Below are positions 32,186 through 40,670 of a stretch of DNA of 43,052 bases, in pieces. The notes under the pieces were generated by a model. It did no database searches and was not told the DNA's origin. It saw only the letters and a program-made list of their open reading frames with translations. The first letter of the stretch is position 1. Every line of letters starts with the position of its first letter. Source of the DNA: Flavobacteriia bacterium (GTDB lineage: Bacteria > Bacteroidota > Bacteroidia > Flavobacteriales > Flavobacteriaceae); the NCBI GenBank assembly GCA_004293045.1, contig RDXY01000014.1, forward strand, positions 1 through 43,052. The letters are read 5' to 3'. Both the position numbers and the translations under genes were made by a program.

Positions 32186-33630
32186 CTATTTAATTTGTTT
32201 TGTGTGAAATAATAAATAGGAATTCCAAGCAATACGATAAATAAGCCTAAGCCCGTATTTTTAGTATCATAAATTAATAATATAATACTAATAATTGAAA
32301 TCAATAGTATATACAAAATTGGCACAAACGGGTAACCAAATGCTTTATAAGGCCTATGTGCATCGGGTTCGCGTTTACGAAGTATGAAGATGCCATAAAT
32401 TGTTAAAATATAGAATAACAAATTGGCAAAAGTAGCATACGTTAGTAAATCGCCATACTTACCAGACAAACATAAGATTGATGCCCAAATACATTGCATC
32501 CAAAGTGCTTTTTCTGGAACTTGATTTTTATTTAATTCTCCTGCGCTTTTAAAGAACAAACCATCTTTACTCATCGCATAAAACAAGCGTCCGCCTGCTA
32601 ATATAAGACCCGAATTACAACCAAAAGTAGAAATCATAATTAAACCTGCCATTATATTAACACCTACAGCTCCAAATATTACAGAAGCAGCGCTTGCTCC
32701 TAGCCTATCTTCATTAGCATATTTAATACCTTGACCTAAAAAGTCATTAGCATTAGCTAATGGATTTCCATCTAATGGTAATAATGAAAAATAAGCCAAA
32801 TTGGCTAATAAATAAATTATTGTAACTATTAGAGTTCCTAAAAACAAACTTTTGGGGATGTTTTTCTGTGGCTCTTTAATTTCTCCAGCTATAAAAGTAA
32901 TATTGTTCCAAGCATCAGAAGAAAACAACGAATTAATCATAGTAAAACCCAACATACCGATTATTGCAAAGCCAGTTAATACTTCTGTTGTGATTTTACC
33001 ATCAACAACTGTTGTTTTTGAAGCGGCCCACATATCTGTAAAATTAGAAGCTAAAGTATCGGATTGTAAGCCAACATACAAACCAAAAACAATCAATGCA
33101 AAAAGAGCAAACAATTTAGCCGCAGTAAAAATAAATTGCAGATTTTTCCCCGTTTTTACACCTTGATTATTAATTATTGTTAGTATAACAATACTCAAAA
33201 TAGCTAATAGTTGTTGATATTGAATTTTGTAAGTCCCAATCTCTAATACATTTTCACTTAAAGTGGGAAAAAAAATAGCCGTGTATTTAGCAAAAGCAAC
33301 TGCTACAGCTGCAATTACTCCCGTTTGAACCACTGTAAAAACCGTCCAACCGTATAAAAACGACATCATTTTGCCATACGCACGCTGAATATATACATAT
33401 TGCCCTCCCGCTTTAGGCATCATACCGGCTAATTCACCATAACTTAATGCTGCTGCAAGCGTTAAAAACCCAGTTAAAATCCAAGCTAATAAAATCCAAC
33501 CCGCACCACCAATATCTCGAGCCATTATTGAGGTAACAATAAATATTCCAGAACCTATCATCGAACCTGCCACTAAACTAGTTGCATTTAACAATCCTAA
33601 TTCTTTTTTAAATTCAGTTTTATTTTCCAT
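32182..33630 (-). CDS. APC-family amino-acid permease
   Basis: This 482-residue protein has about 12 membrane helices and the APC signatures SLVAGSMIGSGIFIV (unwound helix 1 with the GSGIF substrate loop), SYGELAGMMPKAGGQYVYI and AGGRLFYAMSKDGLFF. It is in the LAT/YfnA-like group that exchanges or takes up amino acids. Specificity cannot be inferred. It stands alone with a terminator at its 3' end. Confidence 0.93.
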   Translation of the reverse strand: MENKTEFKKELGLLNATSLVAGSMIGSGIFIVTSIMARDIGGAGWILLAWILTGFLTLAAALSYGELAGMMPKAGGQYVYIQRAYGKMMSFLYGWTVFTVVQTGVIAAVAVAFAKYTAIFFPTLSENVLEIGTYKIQYQQLLAILSIVILTIINNQGVKTGKNLQFIFTAAKLFALFALIVFGLYVGLQSDTLASNFTDMWAASKTTVVDGKITTEVLTGFAIIGMLGFTMINSLFSSDAWNNITFIAGEIKEPQKNIPKSLFLGTLIVTIIYLLANLAYFSLLPLDGNPLANANDFLGQGIKYANEDRLGASAASVIFGAVGVNIMAGLIMISTFGCNSGLILAGGRLFYAMSKDGLFFKSAGELNKNQVPEKALWMQCIWASILCLSGKYGDLLTYATFANLLFYILTIYGIFILRKREPDAHRPYKAFGYPFVPILYILLISIISIILLIYDTKNTGLGLFIVLLGIPIYYFTQNKLNR

Positions 33631-33676
33631 ATAGAGTATAGTTTTGATAAAGATAAAAAAAGAAAGTAAGGAAAAT

Positions 33677-33714
33677 AAAAAAAGGTGTAAAAGTATACAT
33701 TCTACACCTTTTTG
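33677..33714 (-). terminator. Terminator after mltG
   Basis: An 11-bp stem (33679-33689 with 33703-33713, AAAAAGGTGTA) is followed on the minus strand by TTTTTTATTTT. It ends the FAD oxidoreductase-GNAT-mltG transcript. Confidence 0.88.
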
Positions 33715-33730
33715 TAATTTACCCTAAGTT

Positions 33731-34771
33731 TTATCTTTTATAATTTTGCTTTTTTACCCAATCTGCATATTTAGCAGCCACTTTTAAATGCGCATTATAA
33801 TCTGTAGCAAATTCGTGGTATCCAAATTTTTCAACACTGGCACAGAAATATAAGTAATTGTGTTTTTCAGGATTTAACACCGCATCTATTGCCGAAACAT
33901 CTGGCATAAAAATAGGTCCTGGTGGCAAACCTGTGTTTTTATATGTATTGTAAGGAGAATTTACTAATAAATCGTTGTGCATTACACGTTTTACTATTAA
34001 GTTCCAATCATTTGATTTTTGTTTTAATGCAAAAATTACGGTTGGATCGGCTTGTAATGGCATATTTCTATTAAGTCGATTTAAATATACACCCGCAACT
34101 TTTGGTCTTTCATCTGCTTTTGCCGTTTCTTTATGAACTATTGAAGCTAAAGTATATACTTGAGCTGGCGTTAAATTTAAGGCTTTCGCTTTCGCTAATC
34201 TGCCATCATTCCAAAATCTTTTATATTCTTTTGTAAGTTTTTCTGCAAATTCTTCCGGAGAAATATTCCAATAAAATTCGTAGCTATTTGGAATAAAAAA
34301 TGACATTACATTAGCTTTATTTAAACCATTTTCTTGTAGAAAAGTATCATTTGTGAAAATTTCTTTCAATTTTGTAGTATCTGGTTCAATTTGCGAAGCA
34401 ATTCGTACAAATAAATCTTGTACTTTTTCTTGATTATTGAAGGCTAACTTTACTGGTGTATTCAATCGCAACGCACGAACAATACTAAAACTGCTCATCC
34501 CTTTTTTTAATAAAAACTTACCCGCTTTTACATTTGAATCATAGTCTCTTTTTGAGGCTACCCAATCAATTTTGGATTGATTTTCAATATAAGGCGCTAA
34601 AATTTTCTTTACATCTTCGTATTTTGAATCCGTTGGAACATATACAAATACTTCCTCTTCTTCAAATTTTGTATTTCCAGTAAATGCTTTATTAATTACG
34701 TATCCACCACTAATAATTAGTATTGCAGCTCCAATACTAATGATTCTTAAGAATAATTTTTTTGCTTCCAA
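33731..34771 (-). CDS. mltG: Endolytic murein transglycosylase MltG
   Basis: MltG cuts nascent glycan strands and so sets peptidoglycan chain length. The 346-residue protein has one N-terminal membrane helix (residues 7-24), a LysM-like region and the YceG domain. The catalytic Glu215 is in the block IVHKETAKADERPKVAG, followed by VYLNRLNRNMPLQADPTV, PYNTYKNTGLPPGPI and NPEKHNYLYF. It starts 5 nt after the GNAT gene and is last in its operon. Confidence 0.95.
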   Translation of the reverse strand: MEAKKLFLRIISIGAAILIISGGYVINKAFTGNTKFEEEEVFVYVPTDSKYEDVKKILAPYIENQSKIDWVASKRDYDSNVKAGKFLLKKGMSSFSIVRALRLNTPVKLAFNNQEKVQDLFVRIASQIEPDTTKLKEIFTNDTFLQENGLNKANVMSFFIPNSYEFYWNISPEEFAEKLTKEYKRFWNDGRLAKAKALNLTPAQVYTLASIVHKETAKADERPKVAGVYLNRLNRNMPLQADPTVIFALKQKSNDWNLIVKRVMHNDLLVNSPYNTYKNTGLPPGPIFMPDVSAIDAVLNPEKHNYLYFCASVEKFGYHEFATDYNAHLKVAAKYADWVKKQNYKR

Positions 34772-34776
34772 AATTT

Positions 34777-35301
34777 TTATTTTTCGTTTATGAATTGAAA
34801 AAGTACCTCATCTATGAAAGTACCATTTATTTTAGTCCAATCTTTTTTGATGCCTATTTTCTGAAACCCAAAATTACTAAAAAGCAGTAAACTAGCTTCA
34901 TTATTTACCGTAATATTTGCAAATAATTGATGCAAATTTAAATGCGTGAAAGCATAATTAGTAATCAATTGCAAGGTTTCTTTTCCAATGCCTTGATTTC
35001 TAAAGTTTTCTGAAATAATAATTCCAATTCCAGCACGACTATTTTTCGCATCAAAATCAAATAAATCGATGCATCCAAGTTTTTCATTATTTTCTGAAAA
35101 AACAATTACCAATCGTAACTGTTTGGCTTCATAAATATCCAAATGTGCGTTTTCTAAATAGTGCTTCAATACCCATTTACTGTAGGGTGTTTGCGTATTG
35201 CTTACTTCCCAAATAGATTCGTTGTTTTCTATTTCGTATAGAAAATCTAAATCTTCGGGTTCGAGAGCTCGTAAATGAATATTTTGTCCTTTTAGTGTCA
35301 T
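34777..35301 (-). CDS. GNAT family N-acetyltransferase (RimJ/RimL-like)
   Basis: This 174-residue protein is in the RimJ/RimL/SpeG-type group. It opens with LKGQNIHLRALEPEDLDFLYEIENNE, has the acetyl-CoA loop ENFRNQGIGKETLQL and ends with NNEASLLLFSNFGFQKIG. Substrates in this group range from ribosomal proteins to polyamines. It sits between an FAD oxidoreductase and mltG, with gaps of 29 and 5 nt, so the three are probably co-transcribed. Confidence 0.88.
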   Translation of the reverse strand: MTLKGQNIHLRALEPEDLDFLYEIENNESIWEVSNTQTPYSKWVLKHYLENAHLDIYEAKQLRLVIVFSENNEKLGCIDLFDFDAKNSRAGIGIIISENFRNQGIGKETLQLITNYAFTHLNLHQLFANITVNNEASLLLFSNFGFQKIGIKKDWTKINGTFIDEVLFQFINEK

Positions 35302-35330
35302 AAATAATTTTTACTTAAAAAAAATACTAT

Positions 35331-36893
35331 TTAAACTTTCAATGCTTCTGCAATTTTTAATGCACATTTTTCTCCATCAATAGCGGCAGAAATAATTCCA
35401 CCTGCATAACCAGCGCCTTCTCCGCAAGGATACAGTCCTTTGATTTGAACGTGTTCTAATGTAAAATTATCTCTTGGTATTCGAACGGGTGAAGAGGTTC
35501 TACTTTCTGGCGCATGCAAAATGGCATCATTAGTCAAATAACCCTTCATGGCTTTTCCGAAGGCAGAAAAACCTTCGCGCAGCGTTTGTGTTAAAAACGT
35601 CGGAAAAACTTCGCCTAATTCTACAGATGTGGTACCGGGAACATACGAAGTCTTCGGGATATCTTTAGAGGGTTTTGATTGTGTAAAATCTATCATTCTT
35701 TGGGCGGGAACTTTTTGTGTTTTACCCGCTAATTGCCAAGCTTTTTGTTCAATAGCTTTTTGAAATTCCATTCCTGCTAAAGGGCCAAATTTTTCAAACG
35801 GTTTAAAATCTTCCAAACGTAATTCGACTACAATTCCAGAATTGGCAGTGGCTTGATCTCGTTTACTTGGACTCCAACCATTTGTAACCACTTCGCCATC
35901 AGTGGTGGCACAAGGCGCAATTACGCCGCCTGGGCACATGCAAAATGAGTACATCCCACGACCGTTTACTTGTTTCACAATTGAATAAGGTGAAGGCGGT
36001 AAAAATTCGCCACGGTAATCGCATGAATATTGAATTTTATCAATTAACTCTTGCGGGTGTTCGGCTCGAACGCCTAATGCAAATGGTTTTGCTTCAATAA
36101 AAATATCTTTTTTATGAAGCAATTCAAAAATATCACGAGCCGAATGTCCTGTTGCTAAAATGATTTTTTTAGCATAAATCGTTTCACCTTTATGCGTTAC
36201 AATTCCGTTTACTTCATGATTTTTAACTAAAATATCTGTAACTCTAGTTTCAAACAAAACTTGTCCGCCACAATCGGTAATTTTCTCTCGAATATCTTGA
36301 ATAATTTGAGGTAATTTATTGGTTCCTATATGTGGATGTGCTTCTACTAAAATTTCTTCCGTTGCACCGAAAGCTACTAACAATTTTAATATTCTATCTA
36401 CATCGCCACGTTTTTTTGATCGTGTATATAACTTTCCATCCGAATACGTTCCTGCTCCACCTTCCCCAAAACAATAGTTGGAATCGGCATTAACAATTCC
36501 GTCCACATTTATGGCTTTTAAATCTCTTCGTCTGCCTCGAACCTCTTTTCCGCGTTCTAGAACTATTGGTTTTAAGCCTAATTCTATTAATTGTAAAGCT
36601 GCAAATAAACCTGCAGGTCCTGCACCAACTACAATAACTTCTTGCTTATTTGTAACGTTTGGATAATTGGGCAGTTCTATTTTAGATTCAGTAAACACCT
36701 CATCTTTAAAATAAATATTTAGTTTTAAATTGAATTTTATAGCTTTTTGACGTGCATCAATAGAACGTTTGAGTATCACAATTTTTTGTAAATCGGATAC
36801 GGAAGTTTGCACCAATTTAGAAACATGTTGATATAACATTTGTTCGTTATTCGCCATTTCTGGAGAAACTTGAATAAGTAGTTCGCGAGGCAT
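35331..36893 (-). CDS. FAD-dependent oxidoreductase (COG2509-type)
   Basis: This 520-residue flavoprotein has an unusual N-terminal domain of about 85 residues (PRELLIQVSPEMANNEQ). The FAD-binding site VVGAGPAGLFAALQLIELG follows, then VLERGKEVRGRRRDL, and a C-terminal FAD contact YPCGEGAGYAGGIISAAIDG. It matches a widespread family of uncharacterised dehydrogenases. CMCPGGVIAPCATTDGEVVTNG is a family hallmark with three cysteines. The substrate is unknown. TACATTTG (36918-36911) is a good -7 box 17 nt before the ATG. Confidence 0.88.
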   Translation of the reverse strand: MPRELLIQVSPEMANNEQMLYQHVSKLVQTSVSDLQKIVILKRSIDARQKAIKFNLKLNIYFKDEVFTESKIELPNYPNVTNKQEVIVVGAGPAGLFAALQLIELGLKPIVLERGKEVRGRRRDLKAINVDGIVNADSNYCFGEGGAGTYSDGKLYTRSKKRGDVDRILKLLVAFGATEEILVEAHPHIGTNKLPQIIQDIREKITDCGGQVLFETRVTDILVKNHEVNGIVTHKGETIYAKKIILATGHSARDIFELLHKKDIFIEAKPFALGVRAEHPQELIDKIQYSCDYRGEFLPPSPYSIVKQVNGRGMYSFCMCPGGVIAPCATTDGEVVTNGWSPSKRDQATANSGIVVELRLEDFKPFEKFGPLAGMEFQKAIEQKAWQLAGKTQKVPAQRMIDFTQSKPSKDIPKTSYVPGTTSVELGEVFPTFLTQTLREGFSAFGKAMKGYLTNDAILHAPESRTSSPVRIPRDNFTLEHVQIKGLYPCGEGAGYAGGIISAAIDGEKCALKIAEALKV

Positions 36894-36910
36894 TTATTTA
36901 TTTTATTTTA

Positions 36911-36918
36911 CAAATGTA
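36911..36918 (-). promoter_or_regulatory. -7 promoter element of the FAD oxidoreductase-GNAT-mltG operon
   Basis: TACATTTG on the minus strand lies in the 34-nt gap after the DUF2891 gene. Confidence 0.5.
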
Positions 36919-36927
36919 CTAAAAGAT

Positions 36928-37977
36928 TTATTTTTTTTCTTCAAAAGCTCGTAATGCAAAAGAAGCTAACCAATGTTCCCCTTCATAATTTCCATCCACT
37001 ACCGAGGGCAATGAAAAACTAAAGTGCTGATTTGCAATTGGAATTAAATGTGAAAAAAGTTTTGGGTAGGCCTTTGCTAAAGCATACATATTCCAAGCTC
37101 TACTAAAATTTAAGCCGTCTAAATGCACCAAATGACCATCTGTTCTGTCAGATACTTTAGCCGTTTCCCAATTCCAATTTTTAGAAAATAACTTTGGCGC
37201 GAATTTTTTTAGCCAAGTCAAAAACTCTTGTTTTGGTAAAACACGTTGCATCAATCCCATTTCTTCCATACAAGGTGAAAGAAAATCAGTTCCGCTTGGT
37301 TCCCATTCAAAAGGGCAATTTTCATCCGTTTTAAAGAGTCTAATCGCATGTGTTTTAATACAATTTTGTAATTCTAAATTATTAGAAAAAACAGCATAAT
37401 CCCATGCGTTTGATAACCCAAAAGCTGTATTATTATGTGTGCCCACCCGAACGGGATATAGAAGTTTTGGCATAAATTCGATATACCTTCGAATAATTAA
37501 ATTAGATAAGGGTTTTAAATTATTTGCCAATTCAGGAGCAGCATTCAATTTAGATTTTTCTAATTCTAACTGAAGCTTTAAAAGCCAATTCCATCCGTAT
37601 GTTCTCTCATATGATTTTTCATGAGGTTTAGAAAAGTATTCAATTTCTTTTTGTATATTATCTTTAGAAAGATTTAATTTTAATTTTTCAATAATATTTT
37701 CTTTGTTTTTTAAATCAGGGAAATTATTTAATAAATACACTAAACTCCAATGCCCGTGTACAGATGAATGCCAATCAAAACAACCATAAAATGCAGGATG
37801 AAGTTCTTTTGGCGATAATAATTCAGTAGTATTAAGAAGCAATTGATTTAGCTTATTTGGATATTCTTGTTGTAAGCATTTAATGGGTAAAGTCGCTAAA
37901 TGATTGGCTTGTTCCAAAGTAAGTTGTTGTGAAAAAGTCAAAGTTCCAACAAAAAGAAAAGAAAATATTAATTTCAT
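36928..37977 (-). CDS. DUF2891 family secreted protein
   Basis: This protein has a signal peptide MKLIFSFLFVGTLTFSQQ and then matches DUF2891: HPAFYGCFDWHSSVHGHWSLVYLL, YGWNWLLKLQLEL, RVGTHNNTAFGLSNAWDYA and DGLNFSRAWNMYALAKAYP. The helical pattern with conserved Trp, His and Asp recalls alpha/alpha-barrel enzymes, but the function is unknown. I prefer the ATG at 37977 (349 residues): the -7 box TACTTTTG (38002-37995) puts transcription start near 37989, exactly where an alternative ATG lies, and the second ATG gives a cleaner signal peptide. Confidence 0.85.
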   Translation of the reverse strand: MKLIFSFLFVGTLTFSQQLTLEQANHLATLPIKCLQQEYPNKLNQLLLNTTELLSPKELHPAFYGCFDWHSSVHGHWSLVYLLNNFPDLKNKENIIEKLKLNLSKDNIQKEIEYFSKPHEKSYERTYGWNWLLKLQLELEKSKLNAAPELANNLKPLSNLIIRRYIEFMPKLLYPVRVGTHNNTAFGLSNAWDYAVFSNNLELQNCIKTHAIRLFKTDENCPFEWEPSGTDFLSPCMEEMGLMQRVLPKQEFLTWLKKFAPKLFSKNWNWETAKVSDRTDGHLVHLDGLNFSRAWNMYALAKAYPKLFSHLIPIANQHFSFSLPSVVDGNYEGEHWLASFALRAFEEKK

Positions 37978-37994
37978 AGTGAATTTCATTTTTT

Positions 37995-38019
37995 CAAAAG
38001 TACTAAAAACTTATCTTTG
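37995..38019. promoter_or_regulatory. Back-to-back -7 boxes between the DUF2891 gene and the small orphan gene
   Basis: TACTTTTG (38002-37995, minus) and TATCTTTG (38012-38019, plus) both match TAnnTTTG and point away from each other with 9 nt between them. The two polymerases could not be bound at once. Confidence 0.5.
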
Positions 38020-38036
38020 ATTTTTATTTTATAATA

Positions 38037-38276
38037 ATGAATAGACAAATAAAACTAATTTGGGATTTTCGTGGACAAGCTGCGGTTAAAACAGCGGAAC
38101 ATCATGAAATTCATCTAAAAGAATTTTTAGACAAAGAAAATTATGCCCTAAAAATTACGGGCTTTGAAATTTTAAACGAAAGGTATGCTACAGCTTATTT
38201 AGTTGTAGAAGAAGCCGATATGATTGTTTTTAGAGATGCCTTACGACCTCATCGTGGAGAAGTTTATATAGGATAA
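38037..38276 (+). CDS. Small conserved-looking cytosolic protein, unknown function
   Basis: This 79-residue soluble protein starts MNRQIKLIWDFRGQAAVKTAEHHEIHLKEF in outline and ends LRPHRGEVYIG. Two beta strands and two helices are likely, and a pair of histidines (AEHHEIH) could bind metal. I do not recognise a named family, but it looks like a genuine gene: promoter upstream, terminator downstream and balanced composition. Confidence 0.7.
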   Translation: MNRQIKLIWDFRGQAAVKTAEHHEIHLKEFLDKENYALKITGFEILNERYATAYLVVEEADMIVFRDALRPHRGEVYIG

Positions 38277-38298
38277 ATTCTGAAAAATAGGTATAAAA

Positions 38299-38337
38299 AA
38301 ATCCAAATTCCAATACTTATTTTTGAAATTTGGATTT
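38299..38337. terminator. Bidirectional terminator between the small orphan gene (+) and recQ (-)
   Basis: AAATCCAAATT (38299-38309) pairs with 38327-38337 around a 17-nt loop. A-rich sequence lies before and A/T-rich after. The arms resemble the hairpin at 1431-1474. Confidence 0.7.
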
Positions 38338-38353
38338 AAAAATTTAAAAAAGT

Positions 38354-40549
38354 TTAATTCGCAACTTCACTTATAAATTTAATTCGCATAAGTCGTAATT
38401 CTTCAGTATCATATTCGCCGTCAAATTCTTTTAATGCATTTTCTATGTTGTCCGATTCAGATTCCATAAAATAGTCGTGAATTTCTTCTTGCTGCTCTTC
38501 ATCTAAAATTTCATCAATCCAATACTTAATATTTAATTTGGTTCCAGAAAACACAATTTGTTCCATTTCTTTAAGCAAATCGTCAAATTTCAATCCTTTA
38601 GCGGAAGCTATATCATCTAGGGCTAATTTTCTATCGATATTTTGAATGATGTACAATTTATTTATGGAATTGGCTCCTGTTGATTTTACCACTAAATCAT
38701 CTGGACGAATTATATCGTTTTCATCTACATATCTAGAAATCAATTCAATAAACGGGTTTCCGAATTTTTTTGCTTTACCTTCTCCTACCCCGTGAACATT
38801 ACTTAATTCATCAATGGTAATCGGGTATTTTAGTGCCATATCTTCTAAAGAAGGATCTTGAAACACTACAAACGGAGGAACATTATGCTTTTTGGCTTCT
38901 TTTTTACGTAAATCTTTAAGCATAGACATTAATACTACATCGGCAGTTCCTGTTGCTTTTGCTGCTGCGATGATATTTTCGTCTTCTTCTTCACTAAATT
39001 CATGGTCTTCAGCCACCATAAATGAATAAGGTTTGGCAATAAAATCTTGTCCAGCTTGAGTTACTTTTAAAACGCCGTAACTTTCAATGTCTTTTGAAAT
39101 GAATCCCGCCACTAAAACCTGACGAATTAATGCCATCCAGTATTTTTCGTCATGCTTAGCACCACTACCAAAAGTCTTTAATGTATCTATTTTTTGTGCT
39201 TTAATAATGGCATTAATTTTACCCACTAAAGCCATAATAACTTCTTTAGATTTAAATAACTGCTTCGTATCATTAATAACATTCAGCAAGGTAACTATCT
39301 GATTTTGAGCTTCTGTTTTAACTTTTGGATTTCTAACATTATCGTCCATATCCGCTCCTTCACCATTAACTTCGTCAAATTCTTCTCCGAAATAGTGAAG
39401 TAAATATTTTCTTCTAGACATAGAAGTTTCTGCATACGCTACCACTTCTTGTAATAAAGCATAACCAATTTCTTGTTCAGCAATTGGTTTTCCGGACATG
39501 AATTTTTCTAGTTTTTCAATATCTTTATACGAATAATAGGCCAAGCAAATTCCTTCGCCATCATCTCTACCAGCCCTACCCGTTTCTTGATAATAACTTT
39601 CTAATGATTTTGGAATGTCATGATGAATTACAAATCGTACATCGGGTTTGTCGATACCCATACCAAAAGCGATAGTGGCTACTACCACATCAACATCTTC
39701 CATAAGAAACATATCTTGATGTTTGGCGCGTGTTTTCGCATCTAAACCGGCATGATAAGGCACTGCAGAAATTCCGTTTACCTGTAGCACCTGAGCAATT
39801 TCTTCTACTTTTTTTCTACTTAAGCAATAGATAACTCCTGATTTTCCTTTGTGTTGCTTAATAAATCGTATAATATCACCTTGAACATTTTTTGTTTTCG
39901 GACGTATTTCGTAATATAAATTTGGTCGGTTAAAAGAAGCTTTAAACGTATTGGCATTTGGCATATCTAAATTTTTCAAGATATCCTCTTGTACTTTAGG
40001 AGTGGCCGTTGCCGTAAGTCCGATAATTGGCACATCACCTAATTGCTTAATAATACTTCTTAAATTTCTGTACTCTGGTCTAAAATCATGCCCCCATTCA
40101 GATATACAATGTGCTTCATCAATGGCTACGAAGGATATTTTTACAGTTTTTAAAAACTGAATGTAATCCTCTTTTGTTAATGATTCAGGGGCTACATATA
40201 GCATTTTAGTTTTTCCTGATAATATATCTGCTTTTACCTGATTGACTTCTGTTTTGTTTAACGAAGAATTTAATACATGAGCAACACCCACATCAGAACC
40301 CATACTTCTTATGGCATCCACTTGATTTTTCATTAAAGCAATAAGCGGAGAAACCACAATAGCCGTTCCGTCTAAAACCAATGCAGGTAATTGATAACAT
40401 AATGATTTACCACCACCTGTTGGCATAATTACAAAAGTGTTGTTACCAGAAATAATACTTGTTACTACTTTTTCTTGTAATCCTTTAAATTGTGAAAATC
40501 CAAAGTATTTTTTTAACTCTTTGTATAAATCTATATTCTGTTCTTTCAT
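38354..40549 (-). CDS. recQ: ATP-dependent DNA helicase RecQ
   Basis: RecQ unwinds recombination and fork intermediates 3' to 5'. From the ATG at 40549 it is 731 residues. Motifs: Walker A MPTGGGKS (about 42-49), DEAH box AIDEAHCISEWGHDFRPEYR, GLTATATP, IAFGMGIDKPDVRFVIH and QETGRAGRDDGEG. A winged-helix RQC region, an HRDC domain (PSLEDMALKYPITIDELSNV) and a C-terminal tail follow. The zinc-binding cysteines normally found after the helicase core are absent. In their place, after RRKYLLHYFGEEF, comes an acidic, cysteine-free stretch (EVNGEGADMDDN). It is divergent from kdsD. Confidence 0.95.
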   Translation of the reverse strand: MKEQNIDLYKELKKYFGFSQFKGLQEKVVTSIISGNNTFVIMPTGGGKSLCYQLPALVLDGTAIVVSPLIALMKNQVDAIRSMGSDVGVAHVLNSSLNKTEVNQVKADILSGKTKMLYVAPESLTKEDYIQFLKTVKISFVAIDEAHCISEWGHDFRPEYRNLRSIIKQLGDVPIIGLTATATPKVQEDILKNLDMPNANTFKASFNRPNLYYEIRPKTKNVQGDIIRFIKQHKGKSGVIYCLSRKKVEEIAQVLQVNGISAVPYHAGLDAKTRAKHQDMFLMEDVDVVVATIAFGMGIDKPDVRFVIHHDIPKSLESYYQETGRAGRDDGEGICLAYYSYKDIEKLEKFMSGKPIAEQEIGYALLQEVVAYAETSMSRRKYLLHYFGEEFDEVNGEGADMDDNVRNPKVKTEAQNQIVTLLNVINDTKQLFKSKEVIMALVGKINAIIKAQKIDTLKTFGSGAKHDEKYWMALIRQVLVAGFISKDIESYGVLKVTQAGQDFIAKPYSFMVAEDHEFSEEEDENIIAAAKATGTADVVLMSMLKDLRKKEAKKHNVPPFVVFQDPSLEDMALKYPITIDELSNVHGVGEGKAKKFGNPFIELISRYVDENDIIRPDDLVVKSTGANSINKLYIIQNIDRKLALDDIASAKGLKFDDLLKEMEQIVFSGTKLNIKYWIDEILDEEQQEEIHDYFMESESDNIENALKEFDGEYDTEELRLMRIKFISEVAN

Positions 40550-40581
40550 GAAATAATGGGTTGAACTTATAAACACATAAT

Positions 40582-40613
40582 TTTAGACAATTATTATTTG
40601 AATTTTGTCTAAA
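40582..40613. promoter_or_regulatory. Perfect 9-bp inverted repeat in the recQ/kdsD promoter region
   Basis: TTTAGACAA (40582-40590) and TTGTCTAAA (40605-40613) are exact complements. Their centres are 23 bp apart, about two helical turns. The right half overlaps the kdsD -7 box TAAATTTG (40610-40617), so a bound protein would block it. Confidence 0.5.
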
Positions 40614-40617
40614 TTTG
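40610..40617 (+). promoter_or_regulatory. -7 promoter element of kdsD-tatC operon
   Basis: TAAATTTG matches the consensus. Transcription should start near 40623, so codons before that cannot be used as the kdsD start. Confidence 0.6.
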
Positions 40618-40670
40618 CAATCATAAAGATACAACTATTCTTTAAAAACAAAAATATAATTCATTTAATT

